The position numbers and the translations under genes were made by a program. Of a stretch of DNA of 54,019 nt, positions 31,690 through 39,591 are shown one piece after another. Origin of the DNA: a virus; the IMG/VR virus record IMGVR_UViG_3300046804_002652, positions 1 through 54,019 of that record; one strand, written 5' to 3'. The number at the start of each line of letters is the position of its first letter. Position 1 is the first letter of the stretch. Under the pieces are notes generated by a model. That model was not told the DNA's origin and searched no databases. It saw nothing but the letters and a program-made list of their open reading frames with translations.

Positions 31690-32270
31690 TGCCCTTATTT
31701 GACGTGAATTTAATGGACGGAATTGCGCGAGCTTGCAGAAAATATCCCGAGCGAGCCGTCGATATTACACAATCTTTCAAACACAACCAGTTAATATCCA
31801 AACACGAGGTTGTTAAAAACATCCCCAAGTCGAGTAACGTGTGTGTTTTGGGGGGATGGTATGGGGTTGGATTCATGATGATGCGCCACGACAATCAAAC
31901 CAAATACACGTGTATTGATCGAGATTTTATGTGCAAACTGATCGGGGAAGAGATTGATTGCAAACAATTTTCCTTCCAAACCGCTGATGCTCTCACCTTC
32001 AACACCAATCCATACAACCTCATCGTGAACTGCTCGACGGAGCACATGGATAACGAACTATTAAAACAATCGTTTAAAAATATCAACTTCCATAAGCTGT
32101 GCATTTTTCAAAACAACAATAATTTCAACGTACCCGACCATATTAATTGCTTTCACACTTTGAGTGAGTTTGAGGAATATTTAGGAGAAGACTTTTCCAT
32201 TCATAGTGCAACAGAGACTATAATGGATAACAACACAAAAAGGTATACGGTCGTATGCAGAAAAATGTAA
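31689..32270 (+). CDS. Class I SAM-dependent methyltransferase-like protein (193 aa)
   Basis: Residues 50-60 (NVCVLGGWYGV) form a Gly-rich SAM-binding loop. CIDRD (75-79) gives the acidic ribose-binding end of strand 2, and NLIVNCSTEHM (110-120) fits the motif IV region. The N-terminal DGIARACRKYPERAVDITQ is a conserved opening I recognise from methyltransferase-like genes of marine T4-like phages. The substrate cannot be read; a glycan or protein target is possible given the two glycosyltransferases that follow. It is the first gene of the plus-strand island and overlaps the next by 16 bases, so the three are probably co-translated. No strong ribosome-binding site precedes it. Confidence 0.7.
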   Translation: MPLFDVNLMDGIARACRKYPERAVDITQSFKHNQLISKHEVVKNIPKSSNVCVLGGWYGVGFMMMRHDNQTKYTCIDRDFMCKLIGEEIDCKQFSFQTADALTFNTNPYNLIVNCSTEHMDNELLKQSFKNINFHKLCIFQNNNNFNVPDHINCFHTLSEFEEYLGEDFSIHSATETIMDNNTKRYTVVCRKM

Positions 32271-32923
32271 TAGTATGCCTGCTGGTTGGCGACAAATACG
32301 ATCCTCTGTACGTGCGCAATCTTTTTAATATGACAAAACGCTGGTGCAGTGCATCATTCGATTTTGTGTGTTACACGGACGTTCCTCTTAGTGGAATCGA
32401 CTGCATCAAAATAGACGACCCTAACAAGTACGAGCCTGTCTGGTTCAAATTAGAAATATTATCCTTAAAAGAACTTTCAACGTATACACACAAAGCCTTT
32501 TTCGATTTGGATGTTGTAATACACAACAATATAGACTGGATATTTGAAGGAAGCAGGGATCCTAATCTTCATGTCATCCAATCTAAATGGAAGCATCCAG
32601 AAGAAATCAATTCTTTTCGGAATACAGGCTGCAACTCTAGCGTAATGCTTTGGCAACAGGCTAGCGATATATTCAATCAATTCAACGCCTCGCCAGACTT
32701 GTATATGTCAAAATACACAGGAATGGATAGATTCTTGTGGCACGAAACAAAAGCGTGGTCTTTTTTGAAAGAAGAACAAGTATATTCTTACAGCGGCGGA
32801 GCATCATTAGAAGATAATACTCCACATATTATGCGAGCAAACCGAAGCGTTTGCATATACAACCAGTATCCTAAACCCCACGAACAACTTGGATTAGAAC
32901 CAGCAAGGACTTTTTGGAAATGA
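32255..32923 (+). CDS. GT-A type glycosyltransferase-like protein (222 aa)
   Basis: A short GT-A-type fold is suggested by an N-terminal strand (VIVCLLVGDKYDPLYVRNLF), a CYTD motif (39-42), PVWFKLEIL (61-69) and a metal-binding DxD motif, FFDLDVV (82-88, D84/D86), where a sugar nucleotide would bind. A later NTGCNSSVMLW segment resembles the acceptor region. The start is an ATG inside the end of the methyltransferase gene. The stop overlaps the next start (ATGA). Donor and acceptor are unknown; virion proteins or host surface glycans are both possible. Confidence 0.72.
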   Translation: MQKNVIVCLLVGDKYDPLYVRNLFNMTKRWCSASFDFVCYTDVPLSGIDCIKIDDPNKYEPVWFKLEILSLKELSTYTHKAFFDLDVVIHNNIDWIFEGSRDPNLHVIQSKWKHPEEINSFRNTGCNSSVMLWQQASDIFNQFNASPDLYMSKYTGMDRFLWHETKAWSFLKEEQVYSYSGGASLEDNTPHIMRANRSVCIYNQYPKPHEQLGLEPARTFWK

Positions 32924-33636
32924 AAGTATACACTGTTTGCACCCTTCCGAAATACCATCCTTACGATGTGTATAGACTACACCAACAACTGCAAGTTTTT
33001 TATACAAAGCCTGTGGAGATGTATTGCTATACAGATCGTCCTGATCTTTTTAATTCTACCATCAACGTTATTCCTATTAATCACCAATTATGTGAAAGAC
33101 AGTGGTATAAAATTGATTTCTTCAAACCTGGGTTTGTGCAAGGAGAGGATCCTATTATTATAATGGATCTAGACTGGACAATATATGATGAGGTAGATTC
33201 TATTCTCGACGTCCCAATCGAGAAGAACGAGTTTTATGCGGTCGATAGATGGTGGCGAGGTGAAGACGATCCATTAGAGATTAATGGAGGAATGTATAAA
33301 GTTTATCCTAATACGTGTACGGAGCTTTATAATATCTTTTATAAAGACCCTACCCACTGGCAATCAACATACAAACAAAAACATGATATCACTGCAGTAA
33401 TAGGTGAACAAAATTTTGTATTTGAACATATACGCAACACCCACACGCTAAAGAAATTTCCTGGCATACATTTGGGTAGGAACGCATATACGCTACCGCT
33501 GCGTACTCATTCGTCTCCTACAAGAGCTCGACACTTAATGATAGAGTATGCGGAAATCTATATGAAAAAATTTAACCAATCCTTTTATTACGGCGATGAG
33601 GATTGGAATCCCAACATAATCATGATGCATGGATAG
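32920..33636 (+). CDS. GT-A type glycosyltransferase-like protein (238 aa)
   Basis: The start is placed at the ATG at 32920, which overlaps the preceding TGA, rather than at the TTG six bases earlier. It is related in layout to its upstream neighbour: MKVYTVCTLPKYHPYDVYRL start, CYTDRPDLF (36-44), QWYKIDFFKP (61-70) and DxD motif IIIMDLDWTIY (79-89, D83/D85). INGGMYKVYPN resembles the 'GG' acceptor loop of such enzymes. The C-terminal HLGRNAYTLP and basic HSSPTRARH region is conserved-looking but unassigned. The 3' end overlaps the convergent 2OG oxygenase gene by 17 bases. Confidence 0.72.
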   Translation: MKVYTVCTLPKYHPYDVYRLHQQLQVFYTKPVEMYCYTDRPDLFNSTINVIPINHQLCERQWYKIDFFKPGFVQGEDPIIIMDLDWTIYDEVDSILDVPIEKNEFYAVDRWWRGEDDPLEINGGMYKVYPNTCTELYNIFYKDPTHWQSTYKQKHDITAVIGEQNFVFEHIRNTHTLKKFPGIHLGRNAYTLPLRTHSSPTRARHLMIEYAEIYMKKFNQSFYYGDEDWNPNIIMMHG

Positions 33637-34312
33637 AGCTGAATTTGTGGCGCATCTTAAAATCTGGAAGACCGCTGTACATTTCTTCAAGTGGCGTGAG
33701 ATCCACGCCCAATTCATCTACAAGGCTATGCCAGCCGCGCTGATCCAATATGTAACCCCACGTAAGCCTCTCGCAATGGGTATAAGCAGCGTGCCATAGT
33801 GGATTACCACCATCCACATCATACAAACCAATTTTCATGTTCCACCCTGGATGGTCGTGTATTGTGACGACCTCTTTCGTCTTCGGATTCTGATACAGGA
33901 AAGCTCCGTCTCCGTTGACTGAGTAAGAGAACAAAACATTATAACCAAACGCATTAGCGTTCGTGTGCCAATCTATGAATCCTCCTGCAGGATAGTACAT
34001 TTTAAGAGCGCACGACCTTGCTCCAAGAAATGTTTTGATCGCATTGTCGGCGTTTCTTATTGCAGGGTAGAATTTTTCAAGATCGAACCCTTTCATGGAG
34101 TTAAAATCAATTCCATCAGAGCACACAGGGAACCCTTCCAAGTTCTTACCTTGCTGGCGACGTAGATACTCGACCGAAACGGCTTCCTGCTGGGTTATTG
34201 GTTCTTCGCCACGTTGCATGACGAAGTTTGATCGGTCTTGTTGAAAAAACCAATCCGAAAAATTATTTAATTCTTCCAGAATCTCTTCTGGAATAACATC
34301 AATTGCAATCAT
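33620..34312 (-). CDS. Putative 2OG-Fe(II) oxygenase (230 aa)
   Basis: The double-stranded beta-helix oxygenase pattern is visible: CALKMYYPAGGFIDWHTN (101-118), NVLFSYSVNGDGAFLYQNP (125-143), HDHPGWNMKIGL (152-163), LWHAAYTHCERLTWGY (172-187). The proximal metal motif reads H116-T-N118 rather than HxD. I recall WHTN from a marine-phage oxygenase family, so it may be normal for this group. The distal His would be H174 (or H179), with R182 as a candidate 2OG ligand. Known relatives hydroxylate protein side chains or small molecules. It overlaps the upstream glycosyltransferase by 4 bases (ATGA), so the two likely act together. It might modify the collagen-like fibres, but its substrate is unknown. 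Confidence 0.72.
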   Translation of the reverse strand: MIAIDVIPEEILEELNNFSDWFFQQDRSNFVMQRGEEPITQQEAVSVEYLRRQQGKNLEGFPVCSDGIDFNSMKGFDLEKFYPAIRNADNAIKTFLGARSCALKMYYPAGGFIDWHTNANAFGYNVLFSYSVNGDGAFLYQNPKTKEVVTIHDHPGWNMKIGLYDVDGGNPLWHAAYTHCERLTWGYILDQRGWHSLVDELGVDLTPLEEMYSGLPDFKMRHKFSSIHAS

Positions 34313-35001
34313 AATGAAGTACCTTCTTTTTTGCGTCCTATTGTGCAGTGCCTAATAATTTCTGGTTTCCCTTGTAGCTCAAACGACAAGTATCCAGCCA
34401 CGTTGTTCCATCGAGCATCATCCTTAAATACACCAACGTTGAGTCCGTGATCTGTAAATTTTAAAATATAATACAAATAAAATTGATCCCAATGTCTAAA
34501 GTTAGCAGTATAAGGATAATCCCACTCAGTCTGTCCGCGCTGCCATCTGTCCCACCATTCAGCCATCATTGGAATACATTTGCGGTTGTATAAAAATACA
34601 CCACCGTGATATTGATAATCTGGATCATCGACGACGCCACGTGGATTGGAATTATACAGCCTTATCTTAGTAAACATTATATCGTGATCTTCTATCTGAT
34701 CCCACACAGTACTAATCTCTTCCGACATACATTGTGTGTCTGCGTCCAAGTACATTGTCAGATCATATGGAGTCCTCGCTAACGCCCACAACTTTGTTCT
34801 GATACTATCAGGCGTATGTTCATTGCTAATGATATTATCAAATATCTCCTTGCACTCCGCATCAACCATTCTTGGCGGTGCACACAAAGTAATATTAGCT
34901 TCTGGATAATGATCTTTTACCGAAAGCGCAGACATCTTAGCAGCCTTTAGAAAGCTGTCTTGTGCTCCTACCCCGTAAATGAAACCCTTGGAATTATACA
35001 T
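34309..35001 (-). CDS. GT-A glycosyltransferase, DxD type (230 aa)
   Basis: The N-terminus GFIYGVGAQDSFLKAA is followed by TLCAPP (38-43) and SIRTKLWALARTPYDLTMYL (66-85), which leads into the metal-binding DADTQC (86-91, D86/D88). YQYHGGVFLYNR (129-140) is the acceptor-side loop and HWDQFYLYYIL (170-180) a further conserved block. The layout resembles nucleotide-diphospho-sugar transferases such as GT8 relatives. It overlaps the upstream coiled-coil gene by 8 bases and the downstream 2OG oxygenase by 4. This gives a compact glycosyltransferase/hydroxylase pair separate from the 652-residue fusion. Confidence 0.75.
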   Translation of the reverse strand: MYNSKGFIYGVGAQDSFLKAAKMSALSVKDHYPEANITLCAPPRMVDAECKEIFDNIISNEHTPDSIRTKLWALARTPYDLTMYLDADTQCMSEEISTVWDQIEDHDIMFTKIRLYNSNPRGVVDDPDYQYHGGVFLYNRKCIPMMAEWWDRWQRGQTEWDYPYTANFRHWDQFYLYYILKFTDHGLNVGVFKDDARWNNVAGYLSFELQGKPEIIRHCTIGRKKEGTSL

Positions 35002-35425
35002 TTGACTGTTGTTCAGCTTTCTCAGCTTCTAATAAGCAGATCGTGACCTGAGCAAGAACTTCAGTAACGCTCTTAGCTTTTCTTATTTTAGATTTACGTG
35101 CAGACGACGCATTAGCTACTTGAGGTATGTCAAACGCTTCAATCTTAGTATTGAAAAGAGTATTGTGCTTTGATTGCATCTCTCTTTCTTGCGCCCTATA
35201 CTCATCGAGTTTGCGCTTCTCGCGAGTAGCCTGAGCAACCTCCTCGGTGTGCTGATCTATTTGCTCCACAGGTATATTTTCTTTTATATACTGCCAAAAC
35301 GGACTTGTCTCGCTTTCAGCAATCGAAAGTAATTCTGTCGTACCATCATCGTAACTTACAATTGCTGACACTCGTGTCTTTGTATCATTGACCCAGTATA
35401 CATTTTTAACTTCTGTTATATTCAT
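34994..35425 (-). CDS. Coiled-coil hypothetical protein (143 aa)
   Basis: The start is moved to the ATG at 35425 (MNITEVKNVYWVND), which has an AAGGA site about 7 bases upstream; the frame's TTG at 35431 adds only two residues. The N-terminal ~50 residues look like a small beta domain (VSAIVSYDDGTTELLSI). A long charged helix with coiled-coil character follows (about 55-95: QATREKRKLDEYRAQERE), then a basic segment (SSARKSKIRKAKS) and a C-terminal amphipathic helix. It could be a fibre assembly or accessory protein, judged by position between a structural gene and a glycosyltransferase. No family recognised. Confidence 0.6.
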   Translation of the reverse strand: MNITEVKNVYWVNDTKTRVSAIVSYDDGTTELLSIAESETSPFWQYIKENIPVEQIDQHTEEVAQATREKRKLDEYRAQEREMQSKHNTLFNTKIEAFDIPQVANASSARKSKIRKAKSVTEVLAQVTICLLEAEKAEQQSNV

Positions 35426-35434
35426 GTTCAATCC

Positions 35435-36712
35435 TTAGTTTGCTCTCTTGACATACAAATAATCGTCGTTCTCTATAAGAGTGGCTTCAGTAATGGCAGG
35501 AGCCGTAAACGCTACTAAAGTAATGGTAACGTAATTTTTATTGACGACGCTGCTTTCTGGTCGCGCAAAATCCTTGTATATCGGGGACGTAAAATATCTC
35601 GTGAAGTAACGATCGCTTCGCGTTAATCCGAGTTTAGATCCTGCATAATTTTGTGTGCGCGTTGTCGTTGATACTTTGGTATATGTTCCCGTGTAAGTAC
35701 TATTATAATATCCGGTAAACGCTCCAGTATAAAAACGAGCATACCCCCACTGATAATATCCAGTACCAACGACGTTTAATAGATCGAGAATTCGGTCACC
35801 ACGTCTCGCCCACGTTCCAGTCGAAGGTGCCGCTGACTGGAAGCGATATCTACCTTTTCCGCTACCGTTCACTATCTCATTTCTGAAAGGAATTAACAAC
35901 GTCAATATATCAGCATTTGTCATTTCAATAATGTGCTTACCATTTTCAGCTGTGTTTGCCCACTTCAGCGGACGATACTGAGTGGATGGGACAGAGGCCT
36001 CTTCTGTTTTCCTCCACAACGTGTATGTCGTCGATAAATCAGTGTTGGTAGCAGCAATTGTATAAGACTTTCCAGAAGTAGTGGGAGGTTGAACCGTATT
36101 ATCCACAAATCCTTGAGCAGATGTATTTGCTATATTTCCACCACGGTACGTATCCTTGAGAGTAAACACGGATGTCCATGTGCCTGGTAAGGCGGTACCT
36201 GTGCCAGGATCTACAGGAGTTCCCACACTCATGTGGTAAGATCCAAGACCCCTATTCGTCATTCTGTCGAGAGCAGGATCGATAATAGTATCAAGTATTT
36301 GCTGGTCGGTCATCTCATACAATCCACCACTATCATAATACAACGGTCGAACAACTGTACCGCTTACAGCATTAAGGACTTGATAGACGGAGGTAGAGGA
36401 TGAAGTTGTGCCAGATATTGTTTGAGTGTCTCCACGTGTACCAACTACCTTTGATCGATTAGTATCAACATAGTCGCCAGTGAGTGTAGTTGATTTGTCT
36501 CCTACAGTATCAAGTAACGTTAAGTCTCCTGTTTTGGGAGTAGTCGTATCTACTGTACAAAACTCTTTTAGCAACTTATAAATTATACCGTCCCCTATTT
36601 CTGCAGACGACATTTCTTGCAGAGCATACACCGATATGCCTGCTGGAAGACTTGGATTATCTGATCCCGGACCAGAAGTCTCAGATCCTTTTAAACGTAC
36701 AGGTTGAACCAT
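35435..36712 (-). CDS. Virion structural protein with internal duplication (425 aa)
   Basis: Two halves share a pattern. Residues ~109-180 read VYQVLNAV, then RPLYY, LYEMTDQQILD, G-G-YHM and LPGTW. Residues ~230-300 read YTLWRKT, RPLKW, IIEMTNADIL, G-GRYRF and STGTW. A third, weaker EM-S-AEI element is at ~33-39 (LQEMSSAEIGDGIIYKLL). The C-terminal part is Tyr/Thr-rich beta (TGYYQWGYARFYTGAFTGYY). Such proteins occur among structural genes of marine T4-like phages without a defined role. It lies 15 bases after the 206-residue fibre gene. Virion location is inferred. Confidence 0.65.
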   Translation of the reverse strand: MVQPVRLKGSETSGPGSDNPSLPAGISVYALQEMSSAEIGDGIIYKLLKEFCTVDTTTPKTGDLTLLDTVGDKSTTLTGDYVDTNRSKVVGTRGDTQTISGTTSSSTSVYQVLNAVSGTVVRPLYYDSGGLYEMTDQQILDTIIDPALDRMTNRGLGSYHMSVGTPVDPGTGTALPGTWTSVFTLKDTYRGGNIANTSAQGFVDNTVQPPTTSGKSYTIAATNTDLSTTYTLWRKTEEASVPSTQYRPLKWANTAENGKHIIEMTNADILTLLIPFRNEIVNGSGKGRYRFQSAAPSTGTWARRGDRILDLLNVVGTGYYQWGYARFYTGAFTGYYNSTYTGTYTKVSTTTRTQNYAGSKLGLTRSDRYFTRYFTSPIYKDFARPESSVVNKNYVTITLVAFTAPAITEATLIENDDYLYVKRAN

Positions 36713-36727
36713 TCACCACTCCAATTA

Positions 36728-37348
36728 TTACGGAAATACTTTAGTACCTGCAACATTATACACTTTTAATACAGGAACGGAACCTGTCGCTGTATTCAAA
36801 TCGTCTAAATCATAATAATTACCTTCCGCGCCGGTCTTAATAGTGCCTTTGATCCAAACATTACCTTCAATCACAGTGTTTGGTGTCGTGCCACTACCGA
36901 TGGAGATTGAGTTTCCACTAACTGTCAAGTTACCGCCAATAGTAGCCTTCGTTTTGAGAGTAGTATCGCCCCATACGGTCAGGGTCTTTGGAGTACCATC
37001 AACTCCTACCGTGACGCTATCATTAAACTGAGAAGTACCGCCAACTTTAATACTAGACGAAAAGTTAGTTTTACCGGTAACCTCAAAGGCCCAGTCGGTT
37101 GTATCAGACGCCGTACTTGTTGCTGATGCATTGACGGCTACGCGTTTGTTGGTAGCATTGACAAACAACGTGCCTGAGCCAAAGTTTGTGTTACCTTTAA
37201 ACGTATGTGGGCCTGCTCCCTCAAAATCAATTACACCATCACTATTGACAGTTAGGTCATCATTGAGTGTTGTAAGACCACCAACATATGTGTTGCCAGT
37301 CACGTGAAGTCCGTTGCGGACTCTAAAATTAGTACTGTTTATTGCCAT
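36728..37348 (-). CDS. Short beta-helix fibre/virion protein (206 aa)
   Basis: Starts MAINSTNFRVRNGLHVTGNT and continues with repeated short strands of the type 'LTVxGxT-x-GG' (YVGGLTTLNDDLTVNSDG, KATIGGNLTVSGNSISIG). These fit a trimeric beta-helix shaft. The 'FRV(R/E)(N/D)GL(H/L)V' opening is shared with the 274-residue neighbour (TRFKVEDGLLVRG), so the two are paralogues with a common attachment segment. No collagen repeats or receptor-type domain are seen. Together with its neighbours it is likely part of a composite short fibre. Confidence 0.7.
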   Translation of the reverse strand: MAINSTNFRVRNGLHVTGNTYVGGLTTLNDDLTVNSDGVIDFEGAGPHTFKGNTNFGSGTLFVNATNKRVAVNASATSTASDTTDWAFEVTGKTNFSSSIKVGGTSQFNDSVTVGVDGTPKTLTVWGDTTLKTKATIGGNLTVSGNSISIGSGTTPNTVIEGNVWIKGTIKTGAEGNYYDLDDLNTATGSVPVLKVYNVAGTKVFP

Positions 37349-37367
37349 TAGTTTCCCTTTCCACTAA

Positions 37368-38192
37368 TTAAACAATCATTTCTTTTATATATGATATGTC
37401 AATCTTATTGTTTGCAGCGTATGCAACTAAACGATATACGCCAGTACCAGTTGCTGCGCTGTATGTCATGAATGGTGCACCGTTTGTATCGCTACTCATT
37501 ACGCTGTGTTCAGTTAAATATACATCTGTTCCGTCCCACATTAATACCACAACGGAGGATTGAACCTTTGCTGTGTCGATACGTTTTGCATATATTGTGT
37601 ATCTTACCAGCTTATAGTTTGACGCAGTCGTAGTATCGTCAATTGCCGTCGGAGAGTTTGAGTTGGTCGATATATCAAAGTTTGTGCTGTTACTGACAAA
37701 CACAGCCATCGCCCCTCCTTTGAGGCTTAGCTTTGATCCACCAAGGGCTAAGTTACTTCCCATAGCCACGGAGGTAGAATTTACCTGCAAGTATGGATCA
37801 CCAGATGTGCCAGCAACTTTGAGAGTATCGTATATAAACGTATTAGAGGAATAAACTATTGCAGTCGCTGTTGTGTTGCCAATACTATAACCGTTAGCTT
37901 TAAATTCGACGTTGGCTTCTAAGTATACACCACCGTAAAGACTGGACTTATTTGTAACTTCTAAAGTATCCGAAAACTTACCCTGCTCAAAATAAGCATT
38001 CCTCCAGCGCATTGCTGCTGTACCCATATCATACGACACGTTGGATGTAGGATGGATGTTTCCTCCAACGTTTGCGCCCGATACAACATTTGCTTCTAGT
38101 TTTAGAGTGCCGCCAATGACAGTATTACCAGTAATATTTGCCTGTCCGCGTACTAGCAGACCATCTTCTACTTTAAATCTTGTTTGTGTCAT
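37368..38192 (-). CDS. Beta-helix fibre/virion protein (274 aa)
   Basis: Opens MTQTRFKVEDGLLVRGQANI, followed by TGNTVIGGTLKLEANV strands. A DMGTAAMRWRNAYFEQ motif (about 55-70) matches in form the DLGS...W-NLY motif of the next fibre upstream. The middle is further beta repeat, and the last ~100 residues form a separate beta domain (YKLVRYTIYAKRIDTAKVQ, VYLTEHSVMSSDTNGAPFMT, DISYIKEMIV) found at the ends of several marine phage fibres. It is three bases from the 393-residue gene and 19 bases from the 206-residue gene. A structural role in a tail or neck fibre is inferred. Confidence 0.72.
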   Translation of the reverse strand: MTQTRFKVEDGLLVRGQANITGNTVIGGTLKLEANVVSGANVGGNIHPTSNVSYDMGTAAMRWRNAYFEQGKFSDTLEVTNKSSLYGGVYLEANVEFKANGYSIGNTTATAIVYSSNTFIYDTLKVAGTSGDPYLQVNSTSVAMGSNLALGGSKLSLKGGAMAVFVSNSTNFDISTNSNSPTAIDDTTTASNYKLVRYTIYAKRIDTAKVQSSVVVLMWDGTDVYLTEHSVMSSDTNGAPFMTYSAATGTGVYRLVAYAANNKIDISYIKEMIV

Positions 38193-38195
38193 TTA

Positions 38196-39377
38196 TTACA
38201 CCTTTATAAACTGAACAGTACCGACAACAGCGGAGTTGGGAGCTCCCGTCGGTTGTGCCACAAGGACACGTACATTAGAGCCACTAATATCAGCTGTATA
38301 GACATACGCATTTGCTGTTGTGTTTGTGCTTAGTGTGGCATATGTCGTAACGAATGGTGTACTGCCATCATGAACCAGCAACATTTCTGACGTCGACCAC
38401 GTATTGATTGTTGTGTTTCTCATTTGCACAATCAATTTAAGAGATCGTGCTACTGTTTTTTCAATTGTGAATACAGGAACAGGATCAAATACACCCGCGG
38501 TGTTTGCATTTCCTATATTATCATTACTGAATGAACGCATCTCCGTAAAGGTTCCAACGGAAATTGTATTCGTTGAAATGGCATTAACGGATGCAAGATC
38601 GCCTTCATAGTCAATACCAGTAGCCTTGATATTAACGACGTAAAGATTTGCCCACTGCTTTGTTTCACTTCCCAAATCCCTACGGTTATCCTGGTCGGGT
38701 ATAATGCTTGTATTAACCGACGCTTTAATAGCGACCGTATTAGCAACGGTGTTACCGATAACGACATCGCCTCTCAACGTACTTGTACCAACAACAGTCA
38801 ATCCCCCATCAAAGTTGACGGTGCCGTTGAAGAATACGTTTGAATCAAATACGGTATTTGTTCCTCCAACAGTAACGTTGGATGATATCGAAGTGTTTGT
38901 TCCTTGTACAATAACATTTGCACTAGACACCTGAAATTTAGACGTAGTGTCTGCAATTGTAATGTTATTGCTAGTAATACTAATTGTATTGCCAGAGAAC
39001 GATACGTTTGAGCTGATGTTTGCAGACCCACCTGTGATATACATCACAGAAGTGTTTACGTATGTGTTGCTATTAACAGCATTGATATTAGTATTGTTAA
39101 AATAAAATACACTAGCATCTCTAATAATTGTATTTGTGCTAATGTTAAGATTGCTGGAGGTAGTCATTGTACCACCTCTCAATGTATTAGCAATCGTTAC
39201 GGTATTAGACGTAAAGATACCTTGCAGTACCGCATTGCCGGTGGTAACTGACCCAGCAGTAGTTAACTCAGCAGTAAGTGCTTGTGTTGATATTACATAC
39301 AACCCTTGATTTGTTTTATCGAGCCAATTCTGAAACGAATTGATCGCAGGATTGACGTTTGCTATTTGTACAGACAT
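38196..39377 (-). CDS. Beta-helix tail fibre-type protein (393 aa)
   Basis: The N-terminal segment MSVQIANVNPAINSFQNWLD with KTNQGLYVIST looks like an attachment helix. A long shaft of Asn/Thr/Ser-rich strands follows (NTVTIANTLRGGTMTTSSN, ISSNVTVGGTNTVFDSNVFF), then the motif RRDLGSETKQWANLYVVNIK (about 237-256). The C-terminal ~120 residues are a globular beta domain resembling that of the 274-residue neighbour (SLKLIVQMRNTTI, MLLVHDGSTPFVT). This architecture is frequent among fibre genes of marine T4-like phages. It starts one base after the 70-residue coiled-coil gene. Confidence 0.74.
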   Translation of the reverse strand: MSVQIANVNPAINSFQNWLDKTNQGLYVISTQALTAELTTAGSVTTGNAVLQGIFTSNTVTIANTLRGGTMTTSSNLNISTNTIIRDASVFYFNNTNINAVNSNTYVNTSVMYITGGSANISSNVSFSGNTISITSNNITIADTTSKFQVSSANVIVQGTNTSISSNVTVGGTNTVFDSNVFFNGTVNFDGGLTVVGTSTLRGDVVIGNTVANTVAIKASVNTSIIPDQDNRRDLGSETKQWANLYVVNIKATGIDYEGDLASVNAISTNTISVGTFTEMRSFSNDNIGNANTAGVFDPVPVFTIEKTVARSLKLIVQMRNTTINTWSTSEMLLVHDGSTPFVTTYATLSTNTTANAYVYTADISGSNVRVLVAQPTGAPNSAVVGTVQFIKV

Positions 39378-39378
39378 T

Positions 39379-39591
39379 TTACAAACCTATCTTTTTAATT
39401 GCTTGTTTCATCATATTTAGTTCCGCTTCTAAACGGTTCATTTTGTCGTTTAGTGTGTTTAATTCCAACTGCTTAGCGCGCTGAATCTTATACCCTTTCA
39501 GCGCTTCCGCATTATTATTGACTAGACCGAGAGAATCCATGTCTCGATATAGTCCTTCTACATTAGTGCGAATCTGTTGTTGTTGCATCAT
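39379..39591 (-). CDS. Small coiled-coil protein (70 aa)
   Basis: Almost entirely helical: MMQQQQIRTNVEGLYRDMDS, then heptad-like hydrophobic spacing in LELNTLNDKMNRLEAELNMM, ending KQAIKKIGL. The start overlaps the stop of the 2251-residue gene by four bases, and the next fibre gene begins one base after its stop, so it is translationally coupled. A small trimerising or adaptor protein between baseplate and fibre is an inference from shape and position. No named family. Confidence 0.6.
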   Translation of the reverse strand: MMQQQQIRTNVEGLYRDMDSLGLVNNNAEALKGYKIQRAKQLELNTLNDKMNRLEAELNMMKQAIKKIGL

